Notes: generated from the letters alone by a model not told the origin. A DNA stretch of 64,000 nt from J095 sp964517605 (GCA_964517605.1 CAZFCE010000011.1:1-64000); one strand, 5' to 3'. Positions 1 to 7,958 are shown, numbered from the stretch's first letter. Made by a program: numbers and translations.

Positions 1-51
1 TTGGATTAGATTGGCTCTATTTTACCCGTGTTTAGCCTTTTTTCGTAAGTC

Positions 52-1128
52 CTACTTCATTTGGATGAGAATGGCGGTGATGTTATCGTGGCCGCCGGCT
101 TCTTTGGCCGCTTTAACCATAGCCTGCGCCGCCTGCACCAGGTCGGGTTCGGTTTGGCAAAAGCGCAGCATATCCTCGTCGGTAATCATCCCGCTGAGGC
201 CATCGGAGCAGAGCAGCAGGCGGTCGCCGGGAGACAGGGCAATATCGTAATGGCCAATCTCCAGCCGGCGTTTTTCACCGATGATGCTGTAAACCACGTT
301 GCGTTGTTTGTGGGTGCGGGCTTCTTCGCGGGTAATCTGGCCAATTTGCACCAGCCGTTCCACCAGCGAGTGATCCACGCTGATTTGCTGGATTTGGCTG
401 CCGGTAATGTGGTAGGCCCGGCTATCGCCCACGTTGGTAATGTGGGCCATGTTGCCGGCTACCAGCGCCATTACCAGGGTTGACCCCATTTTTTCGGCTT
501 CTTTGTGTTCTTCCTGGTAAGCCAGCACCGCATCGTTGGCGGCCATAACCGCGCCGGTAAACCACTCGTCAAAGGGCGCGGCGGCGGGCGGCGTGGCGGC
601 GTGGCGCTGGCGAATGGTGTCAATGGTGATCTGGCTGGCCACTTCGCCGGCTTCGTGGCCGCCCAGGCCATCGGCTACCACGTAAATGCCGTAAACGCCC
701 AGCGCTTCCGATTCGGCTTCGAGCAGCAGCAGGTTGTCTTCGTTGAGTTCGCGTTTAAGGCCCACATCGGTAAGGCCCACCATCTCCCAACGGATGCCGT
801 CGGGGCGCTGGCCCGAAACCGGCAGGGTAATGGCTTGAGGCGGCGCGGTTAGCGCGGGCATGGTTTCGACGGTGGGGACTTGTTCCGGCGCGATAGTTTC
901 GGGGGCCGCCGTTTCGGTTTCGGCGGCGGGGGTTTGGAGCCTGCTCCGGCGGGTAAGCGGGAGCAGGATAAAGGCAATCAGGATAAAAATTAATATGATG
1001 CCGGCAATTACGGCCAGTAGCAGCCAGGTGAGCAATTTTACTTGCAAAAATGCGGCGGGGGTAAGCAGGGCAAACCCCGCAAATGAAGCCACGGGCTGGT
1101 TACTGGTAAGTTTGTAAAATTCTTTCAT
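52..1128 (-). CDS. Membrane-anchored PP2C-family Ser/Thr protein phosphatase
   Basis: Metal-dependent protein phosphatase that should remove phosphate from Ser/Thr on partner proteins at the inner face of the membrane. The 358-aa product has one hydrophobic segment at about 31-58, a Pro/Thr/Glu-rich linker to about 110, then a full PP2C domain. The metal-binding acidic residues are present: NEDN (D131), VADGLGGH (D153), CSDGLSG (D309) and GGHDN (D348). The frame stays open upstream, but the ATG at 1128 is preceded by GAGGAA and starts just before the membrane segment, so I prefer it. It is the last gene of a minus-strand operon, 95 bp after the winged-helix ATPase gene, and may reverse a phosphorylation step in that system. 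No kinase lies nearby. Domain call is secure; the substrate is unknown. Confidence 0.9.
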   Translation of the reverse strand: MKEFYKLTSNQPVASFAGFALLTPAAFLQVKLLTWLLLAVIAGIILIFILIAFILLPLTRRSRLQTPAAETETAAPETIAPEQVPTVETMPALTAPPQAITLPVSGQRPDGIRWEMVGLTDVGLKRELNEDNLLLLEAESEALGVYGIYVVADGLGGHEAGEVASQITIDTIRQRHAATPPAAAPFDEWFTGAVMAANDAVLAYQEEHKEAEKMGSTLVMALVAGNMAHITNVGDSRAYHITGSQIQQISVDHSLVERLVQIGQITREEARTHKQRNVVYSIIGEKRRLEIGHYDIALSPGDRLLLCSDGLSGMITDEDMLRFCQTEPDLVQAAQAMVKAAKEAGGHDNITAILIQMK

Positions 1129-1223
1129 ACCGGCGTTCCTCTGTAGGTTTTTTGCGGCGCAGGCAGGTGCAGTTGGGCATAGTTTAGCACATGCCGATAG
1201 CCTTTGCAATATAACCGCCCCGG

Positions 1224-2597
1224 TTAATTTGAGGCCGGAATATACCGGTAGCCCTGGCCGCGTTCGCTTTTGATAACGCCAACCGGGGGCGTTTGCTCGC
1301 CTAGAATGTTGCGCAGGCGGCGGATGGCCTCTTGCACGCGGCGCGGCGAGGCATCGGGTTTTTGCCACACGTGGGCCAGTAAATCATCAAAAGTAACGGT
1401 GGTGCCGCTGTGATCCTGAAAATATTTAAGCAGCGCCGCTTCTTTGGGCGGCAACTGGTTAAATATGTCACCGTATGGGGGCGGCTGGGCCGATGCCGGT
1501 GGCGGCGGAGTTGCCACGGCCTCCGCCGGCGATTTGCCCAGCAAATAGGTGGCAAACAGCGGCGAAAACAGCTCGTAGTAGTTTTGGTCAAAGCGGACAA
1601 TGGCCTGGTTGATGAGCCAGTTCATGGCTTTAACCTGTTCCGCCGGCAAACCGCCCACTCGCACCGGATTTTGGGCCAACTGCTGGGCCAGCGCCAACGC
1701 CGGCGCGGCGATGCCGTGGCTTTCGTCGGTGAGTTTGCGCCAGATGGTTTCAAATAATTGGCGGCCATGTTCGGCCAGCCGCAGTTTTATCAGGGGCAGG
1801 TGTTCGCCGGCCAGCGGCGTTTCCGGGGCGGCGTACTGCTGCAATTCAATGATGATGTCGTTGATGCGGGCCAGCAAAAAGGGATGGCCGCCCGCCAGTT
1901 TAAAGAGTTCGTCTTTGATTTCCGGGGCCAGGCTGGCGCCGTAGGTGTCAATCCATTCTCTGGCGGCGGCGGAGTCGAGCAGGCCAATAAAAAGTTGGTG
2001 CATTACGTTAAACAACGGCGAAGCCGCCTGCGACTGGTTGGAATCCAGATCGTGCAGCGAATATTCCGAGGCCACCACCAGCCCCAGTTCGTTGGAAAGT
2101 GGCCGCAGTTCGTTGATCATTTCTTCGGTTACGTTATCGCTGCGGAAAATGTGGTCAAAGTTATCAAGCAGCAGCACCAGCCGGATGCCTTGCTGCTCTA
2201 ACTGCCGGACTAACGCGCCAATTTGCTGGCCGGGCGAAGCCGAGGCGTCAACGCGGCTCCAATCAATTTTTATAGATTTGGTATCGCGCAACTGGAGTTG
2301 AAGCTGCTGGTTGATGAAGTTGGTTAAATGCTGCCGGGCGTCGGGCCAGTCGCAATCGTAGTGGCCCACAAAAATGTACTGGCTTTCTTTGTAGGTGGCG
2401 GGCCGCCAATCGGCGTATTCGGCTCCTTTGAGCGGGCCGGTATCGGCGGCCAGGTATTTCATCAGGCGGCTTTTGCCGATCATTTTGGGGCCAACCAGCG
2501 AAAAATCCAGCGGTTGGGGGGCAGCCAACACGCCCTGGATGATGTCTTGAATCAAGGGGAGTCGCCCAAAAAAACGGGCTTTAATGGAGGCTTCCAT
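1224..2597 (-). CDS. P-loop (STAND-like) ATPase with C-terminal winged-helix DNA-binding domain
   Basis: A 457-aa protein joining an NTPase to a transcription-factor domain. Walker A is GPKMIGKS at 36-43 and Walker B is LVLLLDNFD ending near 148; the region that follows resembles the lid and helical parts of STAND/AAA signalling ATPases. Residues about 375-457 resemble the OmpR/PhoB-type trans_reg_C winged helix (PPKEAALLKYF early, RRLRNILGE in the recognition region, GQGYRYIP at the end). The start has AAGGAG about 10 nt upstream. It lies 54 bp after the RelA-like ATPase gene and before the phosphatase, in one operon. Inference: nucleotide- or partner-switched transcription regulator, perhaps acting on the TGTGTA repeats upstream of the operon. 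No receiver domain is present, so it is not a normal two-component regulator. Confidence 0.85.
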   Translation of the reverse strand: MEASIKARFFGRLPLIQDIIQGVLAAPQPLDFSLVGPKMIGKSRLMKYLAADTGPLKGAEYADWRPATYKESQYIFVGHYDCDWPDARQHLTNFINQQLQLQLRDTKSIKIDWSRVDASASPGQQIGALVRQLEQQGIRLVLLLDNFDHIFRSDNVTEEMINELRPLSNELGLVVASEYSLHDLDSNQSQAASPLFNVMHQLFIGLLDSAAAREWIDTYGASLAPEIKDELFKLAGGHPFLLARINDIIIELQQYAAPETPLAGEHLPLIKLRLAEHGRQLFETIWRKLTDESHGIAAPALALAQQLAQNPVRVGGLPAEQVKAMNWLINQAIVRFDQNYYELFSPLFATYLLGKSPAEAVATPPPPASAQPPPYGDIFNQLPPKEAALLKYFQDHSGTTVTFDDLLAHVWQKPDASPRRVQEAIRRLRNILGEQTPPVGVIKSERGQGYRYIPASN

Positions 2598-2651
2598 CGC
2601 TTATTCTTCTCCTTTGACAGTAACGTTTTGGCGCAGGGGCGGCTCTCCCTG

Positions 2652-5600
2652 CTAGTCCAAAACCTGGTTGGTGAGCAGCCAGTGCCCAAAGAGCAGGCTG
2701 GCAAATTGCCAGGCGTTGGGGTTGGGCTGCGTTAAAATATGCTGGGCTTCGAGTTTGCGCAGCGCGCGGTCCAGGGCTTCGGGCGGCAGGTTGGGCAGGG
2801 CGGCTTGAAGTGTGTGGGCCTGGATGGCGACATCGGCTTTGTGCAGCGCGGCAGCCAGGCGATGGCACACCAGCACGCCGTGAGTGATGTTCTGGATGAC
2901 ATCGAGCAGGTGGGCAAAAATGCCTTCTTTGGGGTGCATAAATTCGTGCTGCACGGCGGTCACGTCGTCGGCGTCTACCCGGCGGCGACCGGAGTGCGCC
3001 ATGTGCCGCACCAGCTCAAAACAAAAGGCATGGATTAAAAAGGGGCTGCCGCCGGTGAGCCGCCACACGTAGCCCAACGCTTCGGGCGAGTAATCCAGGT
3101 GGTGATAAGTGGGGCGCTCGATGAGTTGGTGGGCGTCTTTGCGGGTGAGCAGCGGCAAAGAAATGGTCTGGCCCAGCTCTAGCAGGTGCCAAATGGGGGC
3201 CAATGGGTTTTGGTTGGGTGTTTGTTGCAGCCGGAAAAAGGTTTGTTCTTGCACCACCATCACGTAACTCACCCTGGGCGCGGTTGCCTGGATAATGCCG
3301 CGCCACTGGTGAAACAGGGTGTCGTCAATGCGCTCTTGCTGGTAGGCGTCAATGGTGCGGCTAAATTCATCAATGAGTAAAACCAGTTTGTTAAAGCCAA
3401 AGTGGCTTTGCACGTGCTGCAAATAATCGGCTAATTGCCGGGCCGGGTCGCGCTCAAACAGGTCGCGCAGGGGCGGGTCTACCAGGTGGTTAATCTGGTT
3501 ATCGGCCTGAAGGTCGTTGTAAACGGCGCTGGCAAATTCGTAAAAAAAGGCGGGGCCGGTGAGCTTGCTGAGCAGTTGAAAATCTATAAACACCGGCACT
3601 TTGGAGCGGCGGTTGAGGTAATATTTTTTAAGGTACAGCAGCAGCGAAGTTTTGCCCACCCGTTTTTGGCCCTGCACAAACACCACGCCGATGCCGTCGC
3701 AGAGCGAATTTTGAATATACGCCAATTCCTGGGTTCGGCCAAAAAACATATCCCGATCCTGTACCGGCTGGCGACGGTAGGGGTTAAAGGCGGCGGGGTT
3801 ATCGGTGGTGACTAATTCCTGGCGCTCGGAGAAGGTTAGCCGCATCTGGCGCACTTCGTTAATGTGGTGGCCCGGTAGCTCCTGTAATTTGGCGGCAACG
3901 GCATCAATGAGAAGCTGGTTTTTGGCCTCAACGGTAAAGTTGAGCCGGGCCGCGCCGCCACGGGCCACGGCGTTAACGGTGTGCAGGGTAATATCGGGCG
4001 CGTAGGGGCTAAATTGGGCCAGCGCCTCGGCCAGCAGGTTGATTTTGGCCAGCGCCGTTATCTCAAGCCGGGCCACGGTGTTGAGCGCCGGTTGCAGTTG
4101 CCACTTCAGCGGGATTGCGCCGGCTTCTCCGGCAATGCGTAAACAGGCTGCCTGATGCACCTTGAGGCGGACAATTTCTTTATTTTGATATTTGGGCCGG
4201 CCCACAATGTCATCGCCGGGGCGGGGTTTGCAGCATTGGGCCAGGGTAAGTTGCTGGCTGCGCAGGTGCAACTCGGCGGGAGTTTCAATTTGGCGCACCA
4301 CTTCGGCGGAAAACAGCGGGTGCAGCAGGGGTTCCAGCGGCACCTGGCCCGCGCCCACCTCGCTTAATAGCTGTTCCACGCTTTCAAAACTATGGCGATG
4401 GGCGGCTTGCCGCAGGGTTTGCTCTACCTGCTGGTTGGGAATATCCAGGTGGTAGTGGTTGGATAATTCGCGTAGCCGGGCATCAATTACTTCCCGCCCG
4501 TGGATTTTGCCGCGCCGCTGGCGTTTGAGAAAGCGGTCAATATCGGTGCGGGCGCGGCTGGAGTGCGCGGCGTACAACCAGGCTTCGGTTGGCCCGGAAA
4601 ATTGGGGATCGCGTTTGAGTTCCACCAAATCCAGGTGGCGCAGCACGGTAGCCGGCGCTACGGCTTCGCCGTTTAGTTTGAAGCGCCGGGTTTGATGGGC
4701 CACTTCGCTGTGAACCTGGTAGGCGTAATCAACCACCGTTGAGCCGCGGCTAAATTTTAAAAGCTGCCCCTGCGGCGTGAACACGTACAAAATATCCGGC
4801 AGCGACCCCAGCGGCGCGCTGCAAATTTGGGCGTAACTTTCGGCGCGGGCGTTCCACCAGGCCGGCGCGGCGGGCGCGGTTAAATGATCAGTTTGAATGG
4901 CGGCAATTCCCCATTGGTTAACCCGATCCATCTCCGGCGTGCAGATTTTAAAGTGAACGCGGGTGTGGCTGTTGCCCGTTTTTACAATGACGGTGGTTTG
5001 CAAACAGCGGTAGCCATTGATTTTGCACGTGCCTATGTAATCTACCAGGCCGCCTTCAACCGGCTGCCAAAAGTGATGAATCCAGCGCAGCGTATCGTAG
5101 CAGGCCGGTTCGGTGGGGGCCAGCACCTCAACGGTGAGTTTTTGCAAAATTTCGTGGTTCACCTTGTCGGGGTGGGCGGAATTGTACACCGCTGCCAGCC
5201 CTAGCGGTTTGGCTTGCAGGCTGATGTCCGGCAGCACCGCGGCCAGGGTTTGCGTAACCAGTTCAAACGTTTGCGCCCGCACCGCTTTGGTGGGAGCAAT
5301 TCTCTTTAAAACAATGTCGTGGTCTTGCGGGCTGATGTGGTGCAGTTTTAGCCAGGTTTCCACCTTTGATTTGGGCCGCCACATGCCCAGCATGTCCAGC
5401 AGCGGAATCATCACATCGGTGGCTTCTTCACAAAAAGCGCGCTGGAGGTTGGGGTCGCTGGTGCGCCGCACGTAGTTAAAATGATCCCACAAACTGGCCA
5501 CGCCCAAAAAGGCCAAATCCGGGTTGCGATAAGCCGCCGTATATAATTTAACTCGTTTTATAACCGCCGGTTTGCCCCGGCGCGGCGCTTCGGGGGTTTG

Positions 5601-5915
5601 GCGCAAGGCATCGTAATAGTGCCGGCACAACTGCGCGGTTTCATCGCCGCAAAACTCGGCAATCTGCTCGGCAGAGATGGCCTGCTTGCAGTACAGCGAA
5701 TGGAGCAGCCCGGCGGCCTGCAATTGCGGCGTGGCCTTCCATTTTGAGAGCACGCGGGCCACGGCCTGGCCATGCGCCAAACTTTCGGCCACCGAATTGG
5801 GCCGCACCGCCATAAAGGCGTGTACCGGCAAACAATCGGCTCCACCGCGCCGGGCGGAATGTTGAGTTGCGGTTTGGGCCAAAATTTTGGCCTGCTCTAA
5901 TAATGGCTGTGTCAT
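2652..5915 (-). CDS. RelA/SpoT-like protein with decayed HD and synthetase domains, fused to a P-loop ATPase
   Basis: A 1087-aa fusion. The first ~690 residues follow the long RelA/SpoT order: HD-like region (about 45-190), synthetase-like region (about 190-335), TGS (about 370-435), helical region, a zinc-finger-like CCKPRPGDDIVG motif (Cys 561-562) and an ACT-like segment (about 600-690). Residues about 715-1087 are an added ATPase with Walker A GQKRVGKTS (749-757) and Walker B LVLLIDEF (ending near 851). Catalytic motifs are lost: the HD pair reads HS in GLLHSLY, the synthetase Asp in the usual DLLAVRI-like strand is gone, and the EVQIRT Glu strand reads RVHFKIC. DYIGTCKINGYRCLQTTV still shows the family. 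I chose the ATG at 5915 (AGAGGG upstream) over one 39 nt further up without a ribosome site. Inference: a ribosome/tRNA or alarmone sensor driving an ATPase, not a ppGpp enzyme. First gene of a three-gene operon. Confidence 0.85.
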   Translation of the reverse strand: MTQPLLEQAKILAQTATQHSARRGGADCLPVHAFMAVRPNSVAESLAHGQAVARVLSKWKATPQLQAAGLLHSLYCKQAISAEQIAEFCGDETAQLCRHYYDALRQTPEAPRRGKPAVIKRVKLYTAAYRNPDLAFLGVASLWDHFNYVRRTSDPNLQRAFCEEATDVMIPLLDMLGMWRPKSKVETWLKLHHISPQDHDIVLKRIAPTKAVRAQTFELVTQTLAAVLPDISLQAKPLGLAAVYNSAHPDKVNHEILQKLTVEVLAPTEPACYDTLRWIHHFWQPVEGGLVDYIGTCKINGYRCLQTTVIVKTGNSHTRVHFKICTPEMDRVNQWGIAAIQTDHLTAPAAPAWWNARAESYAQICSAPLGSLPDILYVFTPQGQLLKFSRGSTVVDYAYQVHSEVAHQTRRFKLNGEAVAPATVLRHLDLVELKRDPQFSGPTEAWLYAAHSSRARTDIDRFLKRQRRGKIHGREVIDARLRELSNHYHLDIPNQQVEQTLRQAAHRHSFESVEQLLSEVGAGQVPLEPLLHPLFSAEVVRQIETPAELHLRSQQLTLAQCCKPRPGDDIVGRPKYQNKEIVRLKVHQAACLRIAGEAGAIPLKWQLQPALNTVARLEITALAKINLLAEALAQFSPYAPDITLHTVNAVARGGAARLNFTVEAKNQLLIDAVAAKLQELPGHHINEVRQMRLTFSERQELVTTDNPAAFNPYRRQPVQDRDMFFGRTQELAYIQNSLCDGIGVVFVQGQKRVGKTSLLLYLKKYYLNRRSKVPVFIDFQLLSKLTGPAFFYEFASAVYNDLQADNQINHLVDPPLRDLFERDPARQLADYLQHVQSHFGFNKLVLLIDEFSRTIDAYQQERIDDTLFHQWRGIIQATAPRVSYVMVVQEQTFFRLQQTPNQNPLAPIWHLLELGQTISLPLLTRKDAHQLIERPTYHHLDYSPEALGYVWRLTGGSPFLIHAFCFELVRHMAHSGRRRVDADDVTAVQHEFMHPKEGIFAHLLDVIQNITHGVLVCHRLAAALHKADVAIQAHTLQAALPNLPPEALDRALRKLEAQHILTQPNPNAWQFASLLFGHWLLTNQVLD

Positions 5916-6033
5916 AAATCCCTCTGGATTATACGCCGGTTTGTGTAAAAACATCAGTATGTCAAGAAAACGTCAAAAAATACACTAATTTGTGTAAAAT
6001 CACCTATATTATTTTAATAAATACACAAATCCA

Positions 6034-6062
6034 TTGACAGAAACGTATATATTGTGTATAAT
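6034..6062 (+). promoter_or_regulatory. Consensus sigma-70 type promoter for the small membrane peptide/SPFH pair
   Basis: TTGACA at 6034-6039 and TATAAT at 6057-6062 with a 17-bp spacer is a perfect match to the vegetative consensus. Transcription would begin near 6069, about 75 nt before the first start codon at 6145. The -10 hexamer lies within the left arm of the inverted repeat at 6053-6101. Confidence 0.8.
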
Positions 6063-6101
6063 GATGTCTGTAATGTGTATTTAGTAACATCATTATACAC
6101 A
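6053..6101. repeat. Perfect 15-bp inverted repeat overlapping the -10 box (operator-like)
   Basis: TGTGTATAATGATGT at 6053-6067 is matched exactly by its reverse complement at 6087-6101, with a 19-nt loop that itself holds another TGTGTA at 6074. The left arm contains the -10 hexamer, so a bound dimer would block the promoter. In RNA the right half could also form a leader hairpin. Confidence 0.75.
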
Positions 6102-6144
6102 TTTAGCGGCGGGATGCAATAAATAGAAAGGGGAGGGAAATAAC

Positions 6145-6243
6145 ATGATAACAATAACCGCGTTGATATTGTTTGTAGTGCTGGTAATTTTGCTTCTCTT
6201 GTTGGGCGTGTGTCTGGTAGCCGCCGCCAACGTAACCGATTAA
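6145..6243 (+). CDS. 32-aa single-pass membrane peptide
   Basis: A short frame from ATG 6145 to TAA 6243 with GGGGAGGG upstream. The peptide begins MITITALILFVVLV and is almost wholly hydrophobic until about residue 25, ending AAANVTD. It is the first frame after the consensus promoter at 6034-6062 and precedes the SPFH gene by 71 bp. Small hydrophobic peptides of this type often associate with a larger membrane partner; the SPFH protein next door is the natural candidate. Translation is supported by the ribosome site and position, not by homology. Confidence 0.55.
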   Translation: MITITALILFVVLVILLLLLGVCLVAAANVTD

Positions 6244-6314
6244 CCGGTAGCGTTGCTTGCATCACCATCAAAGAAGCGCAGGCAGGTAGGGTTAAACATT
6301 ATCGGGAGGGTAAA

Positions 6315-7073
6315 ATGCTACAAAAGTTAAAATTAAATCCAGATGAACGAGTTTTAACGGTTAGCCCGGTGAATCGCTACAAAGTGTTGGGGCCGGGCCG
6401 GGTGTGGCTTTTTCTCCGGCAAAAAGTTGTAACCCGGTTTAGCGTTGGTTTCAGGGGGAATTCGCTGGTGTTTGATAACGTGCGCTCCGCCGAAGACGTG
6501 CCCCTGCGGTTTACCGTGCAACTGCTGTACCGGGTTGACCCCGAACTGCTCAAAAGCGAGATGCTACACCGGCTGCCCGGGTTGAACAGCGGCGGCTGGG
6601 AAGGTGTTATCCACTGGCGCACCGAGCATATTTTGCGCCAATTGATCAGCCGGTACGCCTGGCAACAACTGTCTCAAGAGGCCACGCTGGCGGCGGTGGA
6701 GCAAACCCTGGCCCAGGAACTGGATCGGCGGGTAAAAGCGGTGGGGTTAGCGGTGCTATCGGCGGCGCTGGTAAAGGTGGAACTGCCCGCCGGCTTGCAA
6801 CAATCTCTGCTGGAGGTGCAGCAAAACCAGCTTGATGCCACCGCCCGGGCCGTTATTCTAAAGAAATACCTGGAGGTTTTTGGGCCAAATCTAGCGCAGG
6901 CTATGCCCTACATCATTCAGTGGGAGTTGCTCAACTCGGTGAAAACCAGCAACCCGCAGGTTTTGCTCACGTCTGCCGGGTTAACTCCGGGGATGCGCCT
7001 GCCGGAGGCCACTCACGCTAACGGCCAGGCGATGGGATCGGGGTTTTACCAGGTGCAGCTTCCGTTGCAATAA
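6315..7073 (+). CDS. SPFH/Band 7-like domain protein
   Basis: The 252-aa product resembles the SPFH (stomatin/prohibitin/flotillin/HflK) fold: a beta-rich N-terminal part containing GPGRVWLFLRQKV, a strand with VPLRFTVQLLYRVDP near 70-85, then long helices with ELDRRVKAVGLAVLSAALVKVELP, as in Band 7 proteins. It lacks its own N-terminal membrane helix, so the 32-aa membrane peptide just upstream may supply anchoring (inference). The start at 6315 has GGGAGGG about 4 nt before it; the frame is open further upstream but without a ribosome site. It is divergent from the RelA-like operon, shares its control region, and ends at a strong terminator. Role in membrane organisation or quality control is a family-level guess. 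Confidence 0.65.
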   Translation: MLQKLKLNPDERVLTVSPVNRYKVLGPGRVWLFLRQKVVTRFSVGFRGNSLVFDNVRSAEDVPLRFTVQLLYRVDPELLKSEMLHRLPGLNSGGWEGVIHWRTEHILRQLISRYAWQQLSQEATLAAVEQTLAQELDRRVKAVGLAVLSAALVKVELPAGLQQSLLEVQQNQLDATARAVILKKYLEVFGPNLAQAMPYIIQWELLNSVKTSNPQVLLTSAGLTPGMRLPEATHANGQAMGSGFYQVQLPLQ

Positions 7074-7092
7074 ACCCCTGAATGTAACTCCA

Positions 7093-7126
7093 CCCGCCGG
7101 AACGACCACCGTTCCGGCGGGTTTTT
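7093..7126 (+). terminator. Rho-independent terminator after the SPFH gene
   Basis: CCCGCCGGAACG (7093-7104) pairs perfectly with CGTTCCGGCGGG (7110-7121) around a 5-nt loop and is followed by TTTTTATTT. The T-tract is on the plus strand, so it ends the SPFH transcript; the convergent minus-strand gene stops 13 bp away. Confidence 0.9.
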
Positions 7127-7133
7127 ATTTGGC

Positions 7134-7484
7134 TCAAACGCTAAAAATGATGGTTGCGCCCAGCCCCACCAGCGCCAGATAACCAATCCCCAGCAGCGCC
7201 TTGAGCGCCGCCCGTTGCCCCAGCGCCTTGAACGCGCCGACTGCGCCGTGCGTTAAGCCCAGCAACAACAGCGCCATATCAAACGTGCGCCACAACACAC
7301 CGCCGGCGGGGTCAGTCCAGCGGGCCACCACAGAAGCGTAGGTAATCTGCGCCACGCCGCCGGGTGCGCCAAAGTGCTGGTAAAACAGATGAAACCCGGC
7401 CAGCGCCAGCAGCAGCAACCCGGACAGCCGCATAAAATACCAGCCTGGCGTAGCGCGGCGCGATTCTTGGGTAGTTGGGTTCAT
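7134..7484 (-). CDS. SdhD-type succinate dehydrogenase membrane anchor (second set)
   Basis: A 116-aa protein with three hydrophobic helices. LSGLLLLALAGFHLFYQH and the later LLLGLTHGAVGAF resemble the small hydrophobic anchor (SdhD) of three- or four-helix succinate dehydrogenases, including His residues in helices one and two that could hold heme or line the quinone site. It lies 9 bp after the partner SdhC-type gene. Both are downstream of sdhB but separated from it by a strong terminator. The pair belongs to a different anchor family from the five-helix SdhC at 10724-11413. Moderate certainty because anchors diverge fast. Confidence 0.65.
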   Translation of the reverse strand: MNPTTQESRRATPGWYFMRLSGLLLLALAGFHLFYQHFGAPGGVAQITYASVVARWTDPAGGVLWRTFDMALLLLGLTHGAVGAFKALGQRAALKALLGIGYLALVGLGATIIFSV

Positions 7485-7493
7485 GGTTCTCCC

Positions 7494-7871
7494 TTACAAC
7501 GCCGGTAAAAAGGCATCCATTAAAATTAACAACGCGCCGGGAATAAAAATCAGCGCCACCGCCAACAGCGCCAGATAAATGGATAGCCGCTCAAAGCGGG
7601 CCAGCCCCGGCGCAAAATCAAGCAGACTCACCCGCGCCCCGTTAATGGCGTGGAACAGCACGCCAAACAGCAGCGCAATATCCAGCAGCCGGGCCGGCGG
7701 CAGGCGCAAAACTGCGGCCACCGCGTTGAACGGGCCTGGCCCCAGCGCCATTAACCAGATTTGCCCAATGTGCAGCGCCAAAAACAAAAACAGGCTCACG
7801 CCGGCAAGGCGATGCAGCCGGCGCAGCCATTGCGCTTCGGGGGGATGGTGAACAGGTTGTGGGTTGTTCAT
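7494..7871 (-). CDS. SdhC-type cytochrome b556 subunit (second set)
   Basis: A 125-aa three-helix protein. RLHRLAGVSLFLFLALHI in the first helix and LFHAINGARVSLLDF in the second match the pattern of SdhC cytochrome b556 anchors (HR-x-x-G near the start, H-x-x-N-G-x-R in the second helix, the region of the heme ligand). It is paired with the SdhD-type gene. No good ribosome site is visible before the ATG, and a terminator lies between it and sdhB, so expression would need read-through or an unseen promoter. It may form an alternative anchor for SdhAB or belong to a complex whose other parts are elsewhere. Confidence 0.7.
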   Translation of the reverse strand: MNNPQPVHHPPEAQWLRRLHRLAGVSLFLFLALHIGQIWLMALGPGPFNAVAAVLRLPPARLLDIALLFGVLFHAINGARVSLLDFAPGLARFERLSIYLALLAVALIFIPGALLILMDAFLPAL

Positions 7872-7886
7872 GGGTTAACGCCGTAT

Positions 7887-7923
7887 AAAAAATCCTCCCG
7901 TAGCGTAACAACTACGGGAGGAT
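7887..7923 (-). terminator. Rho-independent terminator after sdhB
   Basis: ATCCTCCCGTAG (7892-7903) and CTACGGGAGGAT (7912-7923) form a perfect 12-bp stem with an 8-nt loop. Read on the minus strand it is followed by TTTTTT (7887-7892). It separates sdhCAB from the second anchor pair. Confidence 0.9.
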
Positions 7924-7958
7924 GGCAATCGTTGGTTAAAAAAGTCCGGTTAAGCCGG

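Larger units (their letters stand above)
5942..6101. promoter_or_regulatory. Array of TGTGTA half-sites in a divergent control region
   Basis: TGTGTA occurs at 5942-5947, 5991-5996, 6053-6058 and 6074-6079. Its reverse complement TACACA occurs at 6022-6027 and 6096-6101, and a near copy (TACACT) starts at 5981. TACAC and GTGTA at 5981-5996 form one symmetrical site. The interval is AT-rich against GC-rich surroundings and separates the RelA-like operon from the SPFH gene pair. It looks like a multi-site operator for one regulator serving both directions. The regulator is not identified; the winged-helix ATPase encoded at 1224-2597 is an obvious candidate by position only. Confidence 0.6.

Noticed and set aside
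1129..1368. N-terminal extension of the PP2C phosphatase
   Set aside because: The extra 80 residues overlap the end of the upstream gene, are Arg/Pro/Ala-rich without features, and lack a ribosome site.
5928..5933. TATAAT on the minus strand as the promoter of the RelA-like operon
   Set aside because: It lies only 12 nt before the start codon and the nearest TTGACA is 26 bp away, so transcription would begin at or after the ribosome site; a leaderless start is possible but unsupported.
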